DNA of 64,000 bases from contig NZ_PYMH01000001.1 in the NCBI RefSeq assembly GCF_003025555.1, positions 1,054,001 to 1,118,000 of the forward strand, given 5' to 3'. Numbering within the stretch: position 1 is the stretch's first letter; each line of letters begins with the position of its first letter. A model generated the notes under the pieces. That model was not told where the DNA came from, ran no database searches, and saw only the letters and a program-made list of their open reading frames with translations. This DNA comes from Photobacterium lutimaris (GTDB lineage Bacteria; Pseudomonadota; Gammaproteobacteria; Enterobacterales; Vibrionaceae). A program made the position numbers and the translations under genes. Below are positions 48,403 to 57,711 of the stretch, piece by piece.

Positions 48403-48573
48403 ATTATGTGTACCCAAGCGATTTAAAGATGCAGGTTATAATTTCAATCATCAAATTTCATCGTTTTCATTAAACTTATTACCTAGCGCTATTGGATATA
48501 TCTCTTTAGGATTCAGACCCTATTCAATCACTTATTCCAAGTAAAATAAGTAATCCCTACGGTGCGAGAGACA

Positions 48574-49044
48574 ATGTTCAAGGCTAGAGACAGGTTTCAG
48601 AAAATCACAGTGTGTACCCAGCATGATCTTGATTGTGCTTTACGAGAATTGATGGATGTTGAAATTCATCTGCAAGGTGAAGTATTTCAAATTTCAGCAG
48701 ACAATCTTTGTAGCGTGACGCTTGTTGGTAGTAATAAGTACCAGACAACCCTGCTGCTCAACGGTGAGCCTGAACTCTCTGCCCGTATTGGTAACGACAG
48801 CCTTGTTCAACAGTTTTATGTGTCTGATTTTGCCAATACTGTGTTTACCAATGTCACACTATCAGCCACCGAGGCAACAGAGCTTTTGTTTGAGTCTGCC
48901 GCGAATATTGATGCCAATGAAAATATCATCTACGACGAGTCCAAACTCGACGTGCTATCACTCAATTGTAGCGGTATGAATAAAGAGCATGAGGCGTTAC
49001 AAAAAGTCTGGGAGCCCCAATTCCATGCGCTAGCAGCAAGTTAA
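48574..49044 (+). CDS. Conserved hypothetical protein
   Basis: The product has 156 residues from the ATG at 48574; GTGCGAGAGA lies upstream. It is acidic and apparently soluble, mainly beta-type (VEIHLQGEVFQISADNL; SVTLVGSNKYQTTLLLNG). Family not recognised. It ends at a long-looped terminator shared with the convergent small gene at 49130. Confidence 0.6.
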   Translation: MFKARDRFQKITVCTQHDLDCALRELMDVEIHLQGEVFQISADNLCSVTLVGSNKYQTTLLLNGEPELSARIGNDSLVQQFYVSDFANTVFTNVTLSATEATELLFESAANIDANENIIYDESKLDVLSLNCSGMNKEHEALQKVWEPQFHALAAS

Positions 49045-49066
49045 CCTTGCCAGAAATTAACAAGCT

Positions 49067-49125
49067 AAGCGGTGCTATTAGTCACTCACAAATGAAGAAA
49101 TAATGGCACCGCTTTGAGTTTTTTT
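49067..49125. terminator. Probable terminator with long loop
   Basis: Arms AAGCGGTGC (49067-49075) and GCACCGCTT (49106-49114) are separated by 30 bases and followed by a T run, between convergent genes. Confidence 0.65.
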
Positions 49126-49129
49126 ACAA

Positions 49130-49420
49130 TCAAATCGACAGTGCCATTTGCTTGATCACACCGGCAGCGGATCGTCTGCTATGCTGGCTCGTTATTGCCA
49201 AGCTTCGCAATTTGCGAATATCGGCCACTAGCATACGAATGTGATTTCTTTTCTGTATTCGGTGTAACCGCTCAGCCGGAAACGTAAACTCGCTCCGCTC
49301 TTTCAATGATCGACATAACTTGCGCTCAAAGATAGCCAACAATTCTGTTGGTGTGTAACGGGAGAGGTCTGCGCCCAGCACGATATTAAAAGACACTGTT
49401 TCTAAATACGTACCTTTCAT
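49130..49420 (-). CDS. Small basic hypothetical protein
   Basis: The product has 96 residues with many basic residues and a helical middle (ELLAIFERKLCRSLKE; RLHRIQKRNHIRMLVADIRKL). The ATG follows GGAGGCCAAT, a plausible ribosome site. Family not recognised. It may bind nucleic acid by composition alone. Confidence 0.45.
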   Translation of the reverse strand: MKGTYLETVSFNIVLGADLSRYTPTELLAIFERKLCRSLKERSEFTFPAERLHRIQKRNHIRMLVADIRKLRSLAITSQHSRRSAAGVIKQMALSI

Positions 49421-49654
49421 ATTGGCCTCCAGAGAAACAATCTAGCAGGGTGTTGTGTATGCCCTCGTTGTTTCTGATAATCTGAGTTCGCAATATTCAA
49501 TGCAATTAACAGGCCAAGCTAAGATGTCGTCAGTCTATTCGACGGTCGGTAGAAAACGCAAAGAAGGATTAATGAGATTTGAATTGGCACAAATATAGAG
49601 CTCGAACTGTTTCAAGCTCTATATGTATTAGCAAGGGAGGATCAGAGCGAGCTA

Positions 49655-49903
49655 CTAAACGTAGTAAACTTCAACTGTGCCTTTAAGAGTGATCAGAATT
49701 GGCTGGCCACGACGATCCAATGCTTTTGGTGAAGGGATTTTAACCCAACCTTCACTGATGCAGTACTCTTCTACATCGGTACGCTCTTTGCCATTTAGAC
49801 GAATACCAATTTGGTGCTCAAAACACTCAGCCACATGGTGTGGGCTACGAGGGTTGCACGCTAGATGATCTGGCAAAGCTGGTTTAGAGTTAGAATCGCT
49901 CAT
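49655..49903 (-). CDS. DUF3297 family protein
   Basis: The product has 82 residues. The sequence ALPDHLACNPRSPHHV, then IGIRLNGKERTDVEEYC and GWVKIPSPKALDRRGQPI, is the complete DUF3297 domain, a small soluble family common in proteobacteria. Function unknown. Monocistronic. Confidence 0.88.
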   Translation of the reverse strand: MSDSNSKPALPDHLACNPRSPHHVAECFEHQIGIRLNGKERTDVEEYCISEGWVKIPSPKALDRRGQPILITLKGTVEVYYV

Positions 49904-50253
49904 GTTTATGACCTGATATAAATAAAAAGTGCGTCATTGTAGACAATGCTAGCTTGGTGCTCAAGAAGCATGAGTACCAATCGACGCGGAATATGCCAAA
50001 TACTGTCCCAAGCACCAAGATGATTCTCTGCTGCATTTGAAGATCTGGCCTTCCCTTCCTATGGTTTAGTTTACAACTTAAGTTTGTCCCATTTACTGCG
50101 CTCATACGTAGAAGTTACTGAGGCTACTCGGATTCACAGTTTAAAAGTGAGCCCAAAAGATACAAGGTTATGAATCAGCAGGAAAAAACACAGACGAATA
50201 ACATTGCTATCGAGTAGAGGGTATACCACTTAGATCACATGAGGAATCATGTA
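49904..50253. other. Intergenic region before the cytochrome operon
   Basis: 350 bp without a gene, holding the leftward promoter of the DUF3297 gene and the rightward promoter of the cytochrome operon. No FNR box of the TTGAT-N4-ATCAA type was seen. Confidence 0.5.
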
Positions 50254-50595
50254 ATGGGTAAATATGTTTCAACGGTGTCCTTGCTTTGTTTTCTTAGTGC
50301 CTCAGGCACATCAACTTTCGCAACTGCCGATGACCGCTTTAAAATTGGCGAGCAGAAAGCCAAGGTCTGCATGACCTGCCATGGGGTGAATGGTATTTCC
50401 AGTATTGAATCCTACCCTAACCTTCGAGGCCAAAAAATGGCTTACCTCATAACCTCACTCAAAAGCTATCAAACGCGTGAGCGCTCTGGCGGACTCGCTG
50501 TTCTTATGCAGCAGCAAGCTGATGCGCTCAGCGAGCAAGACATCTCTGACATCGCCTACTACTATTCAAAGCTCGGCTCTGAAGATGCCAATTAA
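50254..50595 (+). CDS. Periplasmic monohaem cytochrome c (class I)
   Basis: The product has 113 residues from the ATG at 50254, chosen because GAGG sits 9 bases upstream; an earlier in-frame ATG exists. The signal peptide runs to about residue 24 (FLSASGTSTFATA). The haem site is CMTCH and a distal Met is probable in KMAYLITSLKSY. It resembles the cytochrome c553/c4 group. It is the first gene of the oxidase operon, 14 bp before ccoN, so it may donate electrons to it. Confidence 0.9.
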   Translation: MGKYVSTVSLLCFLSASGTSTFATADDRFKIGEQKAKVCMTCHGVNGISSIESYPNLRGQKMAYLITSLKSYQTRERSGGLAVLMQQQADALSEQDISDIAYYYSKLGSEDAN

Positions 50596-50609
50596 TAAGG
50601 AGAATGCCA

Positions 50610-52019
50610 ATGGATACGACTTCTCCAAATTACAGCGTCAAAGTCGTTCAATACTTTGTGATTGCGTCACTCATTTGGGCCGTTGCCGGGATGATCATCG
50701 GTGTTATTTTAGCTGCGCAGCTTTATTGGCCTGTACTTAATCTTGACTCTGAGTACTTTCAATTTGGCAGATTGAGGCCCCTTCACACCTCGGGCGTCAT
50801 TTACGGCTTTGTCGTTAACATCCTTATGGGGACTTCACTGTATATCGCCCAGCGCACCGGAAAATGTGAACTATACAACAAAAGCTTGGCTTGGATGGTA
50901 TTTTGGGGGTGGCAACTGGTGCTGCTGTTGGCACTCATCACCTTGCCGCTCGGCTACACTACCTCCAAAGAGTATGCTGAGCTTGAGTGGCCAATCGACA
51001 TACTGATTGTCTTGGTTTGGGTACTTTATGCTGTGTTATTTTTTGGCACTCTCGCCAAACGTAACGTTTCTCATATTTTTGTCGCCAACTGGTTTTTTGG
51101 GGCTTTCATCATTGTCATTGCGATGATTTTTATCGTTAACAATTTAGCGATGCCCGCCTCCTTGATGAAATCATACTCAGTGTTTGCCGGCGCTCAAGAT
51201 GCTATTGTGCAATGGTGGTGGGGGCACAATGCAGTCGGTTTCTTACTAACGGCTGGGGTGATTGGAATGAATTACTATTTTATTCCAAAGGTCTCTGAAC
51301 GCCCCATTTATTCTTACCGTTTATCTATCATTCACTTCTGGGGGTTGGTTGGTTTTTATACCTGGGCAGGTACCCACCACCTTATATACTCTTCAGTGCC
51401 TGTCTGGGTGCAGAATATTGGCATCGTGATGTCGCTGATCCTGTGGCTTCCCTCATGGGGCGGCGCATTTAACAGCGCAATGACCCTACTGCAAAATAAA
51501 GAAAAGCTTAAAACTGATTACATTATGTTGTTCTTCTTTTCTGCCATCCTCTACTACTGCCTGGCGACTTTCGAAGGGCCATTACTTGCCATACGTTGGT
51601 TCAATATGGTGGCCCATAATACAGAATGGGTCATCGGCCACGTTCACTCAGGCGCTCTTGGCTGGGTGGGAATGTCGGGTATTGCGGTCTTTTATTACTT
51701 TATTCCGAGGCTCTGGGGTAAAACAGATCTGTGGTCGCCGCGTTTAATAAAATGGCACTTTTGGCTTGCCCATGCTGGTGTTGCCATTTATGCCATTGCC
51801 TTATGGGTTGCTGGCATTGGTGAAGGCTACATGTGGCTCTCTCAGAGCGACAACGGAGAGCTAATCTATAGCTTCGTTGAGGCGATGAACTTTAAAGCGC
51901 CGTGGTTATTCCTCCGTTTCTTTGGCGGTGCATTGTTTGTTCTAGGTCTGCTACTCATGACGGTTAACCTCTATAAGACAGTCAGAATGCCATCGGCTCT
52001 CGTCACGAAGGAGGCATGA
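50610..52019 (+). CDS. ccoN: cbb3-type cytochrome oxidase catalytic subunit CcoN
   Basis: The product has 469 residues from the ATG at 50610, seven bases after AAGGAG; an ATG at 50604 is too close to that site. It has about twelve membrane helices. Haem and copper ligands are visible: LHTSGVIYGF, WWWGHNAVGF, GTHHLIYSS and WVIGHVHSGALGW. Role: high-affinity oxygen reduction and proton pumping. This oxidase form normally supports growth at low oxygen. ccoO follows after one base. Confidence 0.95.
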   Translation: MDTTSPNYSVKVVQYFVIASLIWAVAGMIIGVILAAQLYWPVLNLDSEYFQFGRLRPLHTSGVIYGFVVNILMGTSLYIAQRTGKCELYNKSLAWMVFWGWQLVLLLALITLPLGYTTSKEYAELEWPIDILIVLVWVLYAVLFFGTLAKRNVSHIFVANWFFGAFIIVIAMIFIVNNLAMPASLMKSYSVFAGAQDAIVQWWWGHNAVGFLLTAGVIGMNYYFIPKVSERPIYSYRLSIIHFWGLVGFYTWAGTHHLIYSSVPVWVQNIGIVMSLILWLPSWGGAFNSAMTLLQNKEKLKTDYIMLFFFSAILYYCLATFEGPLLAIRWFNMVAHNTEWVIGHVHSGALGWVGMSGIAVFYYFIPRLWGKTDLWSPRLIKWHFWLAHAGVAIYAIALWVAGIGEGYMWLSQSDNGELIYSFVEAMNFKAPWLFLRFFGGALFVLGLLLMTVNLYKTVRMPSALVTKEA

Positions 52020-52020
52020 T

Positions 52021-52632
52021 ATGAGTGCAGATTTTACCAAATCAGTGATTATTCTTATTGTCTCCACCTTTGTGGTTGCTTCGTTCTCTATATTGGTTTG
52101 GGTACTGCCAAACCTATTACGAACACCTGAATTGATTGCCAACAGCAGCGCAGTACCGCTCACTGCCATTCAAGTCGCTGGCAGGGATGTATATATCAGT
52201 GAAGGGTGCCACGTTTGTCACACTCAAATGGTGAGGCCGCTTGAGCCGGAAACCAAACGAAATGGCCCCGCCAATAAAGAACCTGATGATATCTACGAGT
52301 TCCCTAACTTGTGGGGTTCTAAACGTACCGGGCCGGACCTTACCAACTTAGGCAGAAAGTACTCTGACCAATGGCATTTGATACATCTCATCGACCCACG
52401 TCGTGTTGTGCCGACTTCAATTATGCCAGCATACCCTTGGCTGTTTGAGCAGGTCCTCTCTGGTGATGCGATTACCGCCAAAATGGAAACGCTCCGCTTT
52501 CTCGGTGTCCCATATAGTGATGAAGAGATTGCCAATGCGCGACTACAAGTGAGAGGTAAAACCAAAGGCGAAGCGCTTGTTCGTTACCTCCAAAGCTTAG
52601 GTGTCGACACATCAGAGGAGGGAAAACAATGA
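52021..52632 (+). CDS. ccoO: cbb3-type oxidase monohaem subunit CcoO
   Basis: The product has 203 residues. One N-terminal membrane helix (residues 8-28) anchors a periplasmic cytochrome c domain with haem site CHVCH (GCHVCHTQMVRP). The typical GPDLTNLGRKYSDQWH and a distal Met in TSIMPAYPWL are present. A GAAGGAGG site precedes the ATG. The stop overlaps the next ATG (ATGA). Role: passes electrons to CcoN. Confidence 0.95.
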   Translation: MSADFTKSVIILIVSTFVVASFSILVWVLPNLLRTPELIANSSAVPLTAIQVAGRDVYISEGCHVCHTQMVRPLEPETKRNGPANKEPDDIYEFPNLWGSKRTGPDLTNLGRKYSDQWHLIHLIDPRRVVPTSIMPAYPWLFEQVLSGDAITAKMETLRFLGVPYSDEEIANARLQVRGKTKGEALVRYLQSLGVDTSEEGKQ

Positions 52633-54785
52633 GCAACTTCTGGAGTCTATGGGCGGCAATCGGGACAATTGTTTTCTTCATTCTAATGGTCGCGGTCGTC
52701 GTCAAATACTGGCGTAACAATCACTTAGCAGATAAAGAACGCGTGCTCGATACCTTTGACGGCATTGATGAGAATGATGCGCCCCCTCCTCGCCTCTTAT
52801 TCACGTCCTATTTCATAGCGTTTGCTATTTCGCTAGGGTACTTAATTTTGTATCCCGGTATCGGAAGTTGGCAAGGATTAATGGGCTATGATCAGGCTAA
52901 TGACAAGCTCAGTAGTCCTAACACTAGCCTTGATCAACAATTTGCCGCCATAAGCGACAATTCGTTAGCGTCTCTCTCTAATAACACCGACATAGTATCC
53001 TCAGGGAGAATGCTGTTTCAGACCCACTGTGCCGCTTGCCATCGAAATAACGCACAAGGCGCAAAACATTTTCCTAACTTAATTGACAACGAATGGCTCT
53101 ACGGCGGCTCAGACGACGCGATTATTCATTCGATTGAACTTGGCCGAAATGGTGCCATGCCTGGCTGGATCGATGTACTTAGGCCAGATGAGATTTCGAA
53201 GATTTCCTACTATCTTGCCTCTTTAAATCAAGCCCACACTGACGTACCAGAGGTCAAAGTAGAACTCGGTAAAGAACTCTTTATCAAGACCTGTTCGTCG
53301 TGCCATGGGGATGGAACCGTAGCGAATATTGAATTAGGCGTCCCTGATTTATCCGATAATATATGGCTTCATGGCGGCAGCATCGAAGAAATTCAGCACA
53401 CTATTCGTGCCGGTCTTAACAATGTCATGCCAGCATTTGGTGATCAGCTTACTCAAAATGAAATACTAGCCATAGGCGCCTATATCACCAAAGCAAGACG
53501 TGATAGTGACACTCGGCTTGCCAACCTTGACCCCGCAGCCGTGCAGCGCGGCGAGTACCTCGCATACGGTGGTGATTGCGTCGCCTGCCACAGCGCTGAA
53601 GGCGGTGAACCCTTTGCCGGTGGCCTCCCGTTCGTCACCCCTTTTGGCACCATTTACTCAACCAATATCACCCCACACGTTAGTGAAGGTATTGGCGGTT
53701 ATGATTACGACGATTTTCGTGCCGCATTAGTCGATGGTAAAGGTCAACACGGATACCTGTATCCAGCCATGCCGTTCACCTCTTATCAATATGTCACTGA
53801 ACAAGATATGCGCGATCTGTGGGAGTACATGCAGTCGATTGCCGCAGTACCTCGTAAAAATGACCGCAATGCAATGATGTTCCCTTCCAATATTCGCCTT
53901 GGCCTTCTTGCTTGGGACATCGTTTTTGCCGACAGATCACCGATAGATTATGAAGTCCCCACAGAGATAAAGGATGTGGTTGATGATGTTGCAAAATGGC
54001 AACTTGGAAAGTACTGGGTGGCTGGTTTAGGCCATTGCTCAGAATGCCATACCCCACGTAATATTGCTCAAGCTTTGGTCAACGAGAAAATATTCCAAGG
54101 TAATTTAATTGATGGTTGGAATGCGCCGAATATTACCGCCAACGAGCTATACATCGATGGCTGGGATCTGAAAAGCTTGACCGATTTTCTCCATACGGGC
54201 CATTCTGACAAAGGTACCGCGTTTGCGGGCATGGCCGATGTCATCAAAAACAGTTTAAGCCTGATGACTCGAGATGATGTTGAATCTATGTCTTACTATT
54301 TGCTTTCAGGAGATAACTATAACTTCATTGATAAAAACGCCGTCCCTCTCGAACCACAAGGCTTTGATGATGCGTCATATGCGCAAGAGATCTACGCCAC
54401 CTATAACCAAACATGTGGAGCCTGCCATGGTGCAGACGGCAAAGGCCGCGATCCCATTGCCCCAACTCTGCTGAATAATGGCATTATCATGCACAGCGAT
54501 CCGTTTAACACTATTGCCGTGACAATTCGTGGCCTGCAACCAACCTACATCGATAAAGACCGAAACTTTATGCCGATGGCCAGTTTTGAAGATATCTTAT
54601 CCGACACCAGGCTAGCGGAGTTAATCACCTTCGTTAGACTGCACTTAGGTGCAAGAGAAGAGCCTGTGACCGCCAACGATGTTAAAGAAGTTCGTGAAAT
54701 GCTCGAAAAAGCGGGTTACTCCGGAGGTCTTCACATGACACCGGATATGTATGACAGGCGAGATAGGAATATCAACGTAAACTAG
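52629..54785 (+). CDS. Five-haem CcoP-like fusion cytochrome
   Basis: The product has 718 residues, more than twice a normal CcoP (about 300). Residues 1-85 contain two membrane helices, as in CcoP. Two CcoP-type haem domains follow (CAACH at 134-138, CSSCH at 222-226). From about residue 300 on comes a three-haem section (CVACH at 317-321, CSECH at 470-474, CGACH at 596-600). Its GGLPFVTPFGTIYSTNITP signature is that of the cytochrome subunit of membrane alcohol and gluconate dehydrogenases. It directly follows ccoO with a 4-bp overlap, and no ccoQ lies between. Inferred role: an oxidase subunit that takes electrons directly from a dehydrogenase. The frame is continuous, with no sign of assembly error. 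Confidence 0.9.
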   Translation: MSNFWSLWAAIGTIVFFILMVAVVVKYWRNNHLADKERVLDTFDGIDENDAPPPRLLFTSYFIAFAISLGYLILYPGIGSWQGLMGYDQANDKLSSPNTSLDQQFAAISDNSLASLSNNTDIVSSGRMLFQTHCAACHRNNAQGAKHFPNLIDNEWLYGGSDDAIIHSIELGRNGAMPGWIDVLRPDEISKISYYLASLNQAHTDVPEVKVELGKELFIKTCSSCHGDGTVANIELGVPDLSDNIWLHGGSIEEIQHTIRAGLNNVMPAFGDQLTQNEILAIGAYITKARRDSDTRLANLDPAAVQRGEYLAYGGDCVACHSAEGGEPFAGGLPFVTPFGTIYSTNITPHVSEGIGGYDYDDFRAALVDGKGQHGYLYPAMPFTSYQYVTEQDMRDLWEYMQSIAAVPRKNDRNAMMFPSNIRLGLLAWDIVFADRSPIDYEVPTEIKDVVDDVAKWQLGKYWVAGLGHCSECHTPRNIAQALVNEKIFQGNLIDGWNAPNITANELYIDGWDLKSLTDFLHTGHSDKGTAFAGMADVIKNSLSLMTRDDVESMSYYLLSGDNYNFIDKNAVPLEPQGFDDASYAQEIYATYNQTCGACHGADGKGRDPIAPTLLNNGIIMHSDPFNTIAVTIRGLQPTYIDKDRNFMPMASFEDILSDTRLAELITFVRLHLGAREEPVTANDVKEVREMLEKAGYSGGLHMTPDMYDRRDRNINVN

Positions 54786-54845
54786 TTGGCTAAACGAACA
54801 ATGCCGCTATAAATCACAGGTTCTGTCAGCAATATAGCAATACAT

Positions 54846-54890
54846 CAGAAGATCATGTTGGGCAAGTAATACACCAAACATGATCTTCTG
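54846..54890. terminator. Hairpin between convergent genes
   Basis: A 14-bp stem, CAGAAGATCATGTT/AACATGATCTTCTG, with a 17-base loop, 61 bp after the cytochrome operon. There is no strong T run, so it may act as an end-stabilising hairpin. Confidence 0.6.
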
Positions 54891-54906
54891 AAGACAGGAA
54901 CATTCC

Positions 54907-55314
54907 TTAACTTTCCTTGCACTCTAACCCTTGTGATTTAAAGACCCACGCAAAGAAAAGCATAAAGATAAAGTCGTTCAATCCGTAAATGCTATAAAAG
55001 GCCCCCGCAAACATGTCTGCACTATAAACATCTTGGAGACTATTTTGAAAAATCCAAGCCAGCCAAGCAACCACGTAGATAAGTTTCTCCACGGCAAAGG
55101 CGCCGGCAAGCCATCGAACATTAGACTTAATAAATGCAGCACCAAGATATGCAAGCCCCCACACAACAATCATCAGCAAACCAAAGTTCGACATGACCAC
55201 CGGATCAGCATCATTTATTGCAGTATTGGTAAAGGCACGAGAGAAAACCAACACACCACCGATGTTCATTGCTGCTGCGGCTATAAATCCGAGTTGTACT
55301 ATTTTTGTTTTCAT
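54907..55314 (-). CDS. Small four-helix membrane protein, unknown
   Basis: The product has 135 residues from the ATG at 55314 (a GTG three codons earlier is possible). Four hydrophobic helices are clear: IVQLGFIAAAAMNIGGVLVF, FGLLMIVVWGLAYLGAAF, FAVEKLIYVVAWLAWIF and YGLNDFIFMLFFAWVF. It resembles small uncharacterised membrane proteins of Vibrionaceae and Alteromonadales. Function unknown. Confidence 0.7.
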   Translation of the reverse strand: MKTKIVQLGFIAAAAMNIGGVLVFSRAFTNTAINDADPVVMSNFGLLMIVVWGLAYLGAAFIKSNVRWLAGAFAVEKLIYVVAWLAWIFQNSLQDVYSADMFAGAFYSIYGLNDFIFMLFFAWVFKSQGLECKES

Positions 55315-55366
55315 ATTTCTCACTTGTTAAAGCTACTTATAACTAGTCATTCCCCCGCATATGGGA

Positions 55367-55753
55367 TCAATATTGGGGCTTTAAGTCCATCCGTTGTTCC
55401 GCATCTATTGCGCTAACTTCCCTGATGCCTAAACAAAAATACAAATGCTTTGCGGGGTTACTATTGATAAGCCAGCTTCCAATTTTCATGCCCTGATATT
55501 CAGGGTCAATTTGAATTTGGACTATATACCAATAATTACGTTTATGGCTGTATGTTACCTTAAACAAACCGATTGGACTTCTACCCCACTCGACTATTTG
55601 TGCACTGTCAAACTCGAAGCGTATTCGCTTTTCATACTCTTCATTGCTAGTTGGCAGCCCCGCCTCCTCGAGATAATGCTTCATGGTTTTATCTCGAAGG
55701 TCAAGCAAAAAACGCATATCAGATTCATTGGCATTTCTTAGGGAAAGATCCAT
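55367..55753 (-). CDS. GNAT acetyltransferase with internal deletion
   Basis: The product has 128 residues from the ATG at 55753, directly after GGAGGAATA. The N-terminal GNAT part is normal (LRNANESDMRFLLDLRD; YIVQIQIDPEYQGMKIGSWL). The sequence then jumps from IGSWLI straight to NSNPAKHLYFCLGIREVS, so some 20 residues that normally form the helix and strand between these motifs are missing, in frame. The acetyl-CoA loop (QGMKIG) is kept. It is probably non-functional or of altered activity. Confidence 0.75.
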   Translation of the reverse strand: MDLSLRNANESDMRFLLDLRDKTMKHYLEEAGLPTSNEEYEKRIRFEFDSAQIVEWGRSPIGLFKVTYSHKRNYWYIVQIQIDPEYQGMKIGSWLINSNPAKHLYFCLGIREVSAIDAEQRMDLKPQY

Positions 55754-55977
55754 TATTCCTCCACTGCTTTTCCATGAATCAATAGGCCCACGGTGTATAA
55801 AATAAATAAAACCGTGATCATTACACAACAAAATTGCTCTAAAAATCAAAAAATCAGACAAACCTAAGTCTAGTTATCACTCAAAAATACAATCTTATTA
55901 ATCTGATACCACACTATTAATGCACACCGTTTTAAATATGATAAAGAAGACGTTGTCGGATAAATGGAGATACAAAA

Positions 55978-56478
55978 ATGAAAAAAATCAAATTGTTTGC
56001 CATTGCTATGGTAGTCCTACTACCAGCGGTATCACAGGCTCAGAACGTACAGACGTATTTTGGGGCTAGCTACGAACACGGTGATGTTAAGCTTGGACAC
56101 CAACATACCAATGTAGACGGTCTTAAATTCCAAGCTGGCAGTGAACTTGGTTGGGGCAACATCAAAGGAACGGCAGCCACATTAACAGGCAGCGGTGTTG
56201 ATTATGATAATTACACCTTCGCTGTCGAAAAGCCATTTAGCATCCAGCAATCCAACGTCTTTATCTCTCCAGAAGTAGGCGTTACCTATGCTCGCTATAA
56301 AGATGATCAATTGAAAGAATCTGACATAGGGCCGATGGTTGGAGCATCAATTGGTTACAATATCAATAAGAATTTCCAAATTGTCACTAACTATAATCAC
56401 TCATTCGGGATGAAATCGAACCAAGACAACATCGATGAAGACAGTCTAAGCGCAGGCCTTAATTACCGCTTCAACTAA
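55978..56478 (+). CDS. Outer-membrane beta-barrel protein (porin-like)
   Basis: The product has 166 residues. A signal peptide (IKLFAIAMVVLLPAVSQA) precedes a barrel of alternating strands (TYFGASYEHGDVKLG; VFISPEVGVTYARY; GPMVGASIGYNINKNFQIV) that ends in the outer-membrane C-terminal signature LNYRF plus N. This is the size of an eight-stranded barrel. Function unknown. A terminator follows at once. Confidence 0.85.
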   Translation: MKKIKLFAIAMVVLLPAVSQAQNVQTYFGASYEHGDVKLGHQHTNVDGLKFQAGSELGWGNIKGTAATLTGSGVDYDNYTFAVEKPFSIQQSNVFISPEVGVTYARYKDDQLKESDIGPMVGASIGYNINKNFQIVTNYNHSFGMKSNQDNIDEDSLSAGLNYRFN

Positions 56479-56483
56479 ATGTA

Positions 56484-56512
56484 AAAAGCCTGCAAAACAC
56501 ATGCAGGCTTTT
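56484..56512. terminator. Bidirectional intrinsic terminator
   Basis: An 11-bp stem, AAAAGCCTGCA/TGCAGGCTTTT, with a seven-base loop, between the barrel gene and the convergent broken hydrolase. Confidence 0.92.
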
Positions 56513-56534
56513 CAAGATTTGATCATCATACATA

Positions 56535-57540
56535 CTACGAGGACAACGACTCAACAATCCTTGTTAACCATGGGCCAATCAGCTCAGAAGCAATCAAAAT
56601 AATCGAAAAATGGTTTTCCATCTCGACTATTTTGATTTCATTTTTCCCCTCTATATTGCTATTGCCCTTTGCGAACTTGACGACTTTTATAGGGTCAAAC
56701 GCTTCGTCATGCTCTCCAATCCATAAGCCAAATGGCTGAACATCCGATAGTTGTGTGTCGGGCGAAGACGGTGTAACGGCATTCGACATGTTAACAGTAT
56801 TAAATGGCACTATTTCAGGGTTGTTTTTTAGCACTGCGTCTGGGAAATTGAACTTAACCGCCTTTGAATGGCCGAAAAACAAACCACCACTCATTGCGTT
56901 GAAAATAAAATCTGACGTATCTACTGTCGAAAACTGGAAATCATTGTTTTCGCCTTCATCATAATTGGTTTCTGAACGAAAGCCGAAATATGGTGAAAGA
57001 AATACATACCCATCCGTTTCAGCTCTTTGTTCCCAGCTCGAGTAGTTAAGAACCAACCCCGCACCACTTGAATGCCCTCCAACAAAAATAGGGACATCCG
57101 GATATTGATTACGGGCGATCTCAACAACAGTATTAATGTCTGACCATACCTGTTCGACATTTGGGGAATCCCCTCGCTCTCCACCAGAACCACCATGGCC
57201 TCGAATATCGGGCATGTACACCGCTACATCAAAGTTATCACGTAACCCGCACCAATATGATTATATGTAAGGCCACTATGAGCGCCTGCCCCATGATAAA
57301 AAACCAAAATAGCTTTTACCTGCTGTGGTAGGTAGGAGCGATACGCCAAAGAGATGTCATCCGTTGCCTGTATGTATTCAAGCGGCGGCAATGGCTTTTT
57401 TCCACACCTTGAATTTCTGTAAGTGAGAAAAAAGTCCCGGTAGGTTGCTCAAGAGGATTTGCATATAAATGATGTGGCAGATAAGCCAATGGCAAAATTA
57501 ATACCACATTCATCAGCATGAATTTCAACTTCATAAACAT
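56535..57540 (-). pseudogene. Alpha/beta hydrolase broken by two frameshifts
   Basis: The C-terminal 228 residues (56535-57221) are a clear serine hydrolase: YMPDIRGHGGSGGERGDS, the nucleophile in GGHSSGAG, an Asp near GLWIGEHDEAFDP and a His in VEMENHFSIIL. The N-terminal piece (57316-57540) has a signal-peptide start. Between them a second frame encodes KPLPPLEYIQATDDISLAY and AILVFYHGAGAHSGL, the normal strand before the nucleophile region. Joining all three needs one shift at a run of six A (about 57400) and another near GGTGCGGGTTACG (about 57238-57250). It is either a true pseudogene or two sequencing errors. Monoacylglycerol-lipase-like by family. Confidence 0.8.
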
Positions 57541-57711
57541 TCCTTTATTTAGTTACCACCCAGAGATCGGGGTCATTCAATGCCAACCTTAAACTCAAAA
57601 TATATACATATCCACAAACAATGACAAATGGGGATCCGTCACTGTGTAGCGCCATGGCAACTTAACCAGTAGAAAGACCATATACCGTGTGACTGTTCCA
57701 AAAACACTGAT

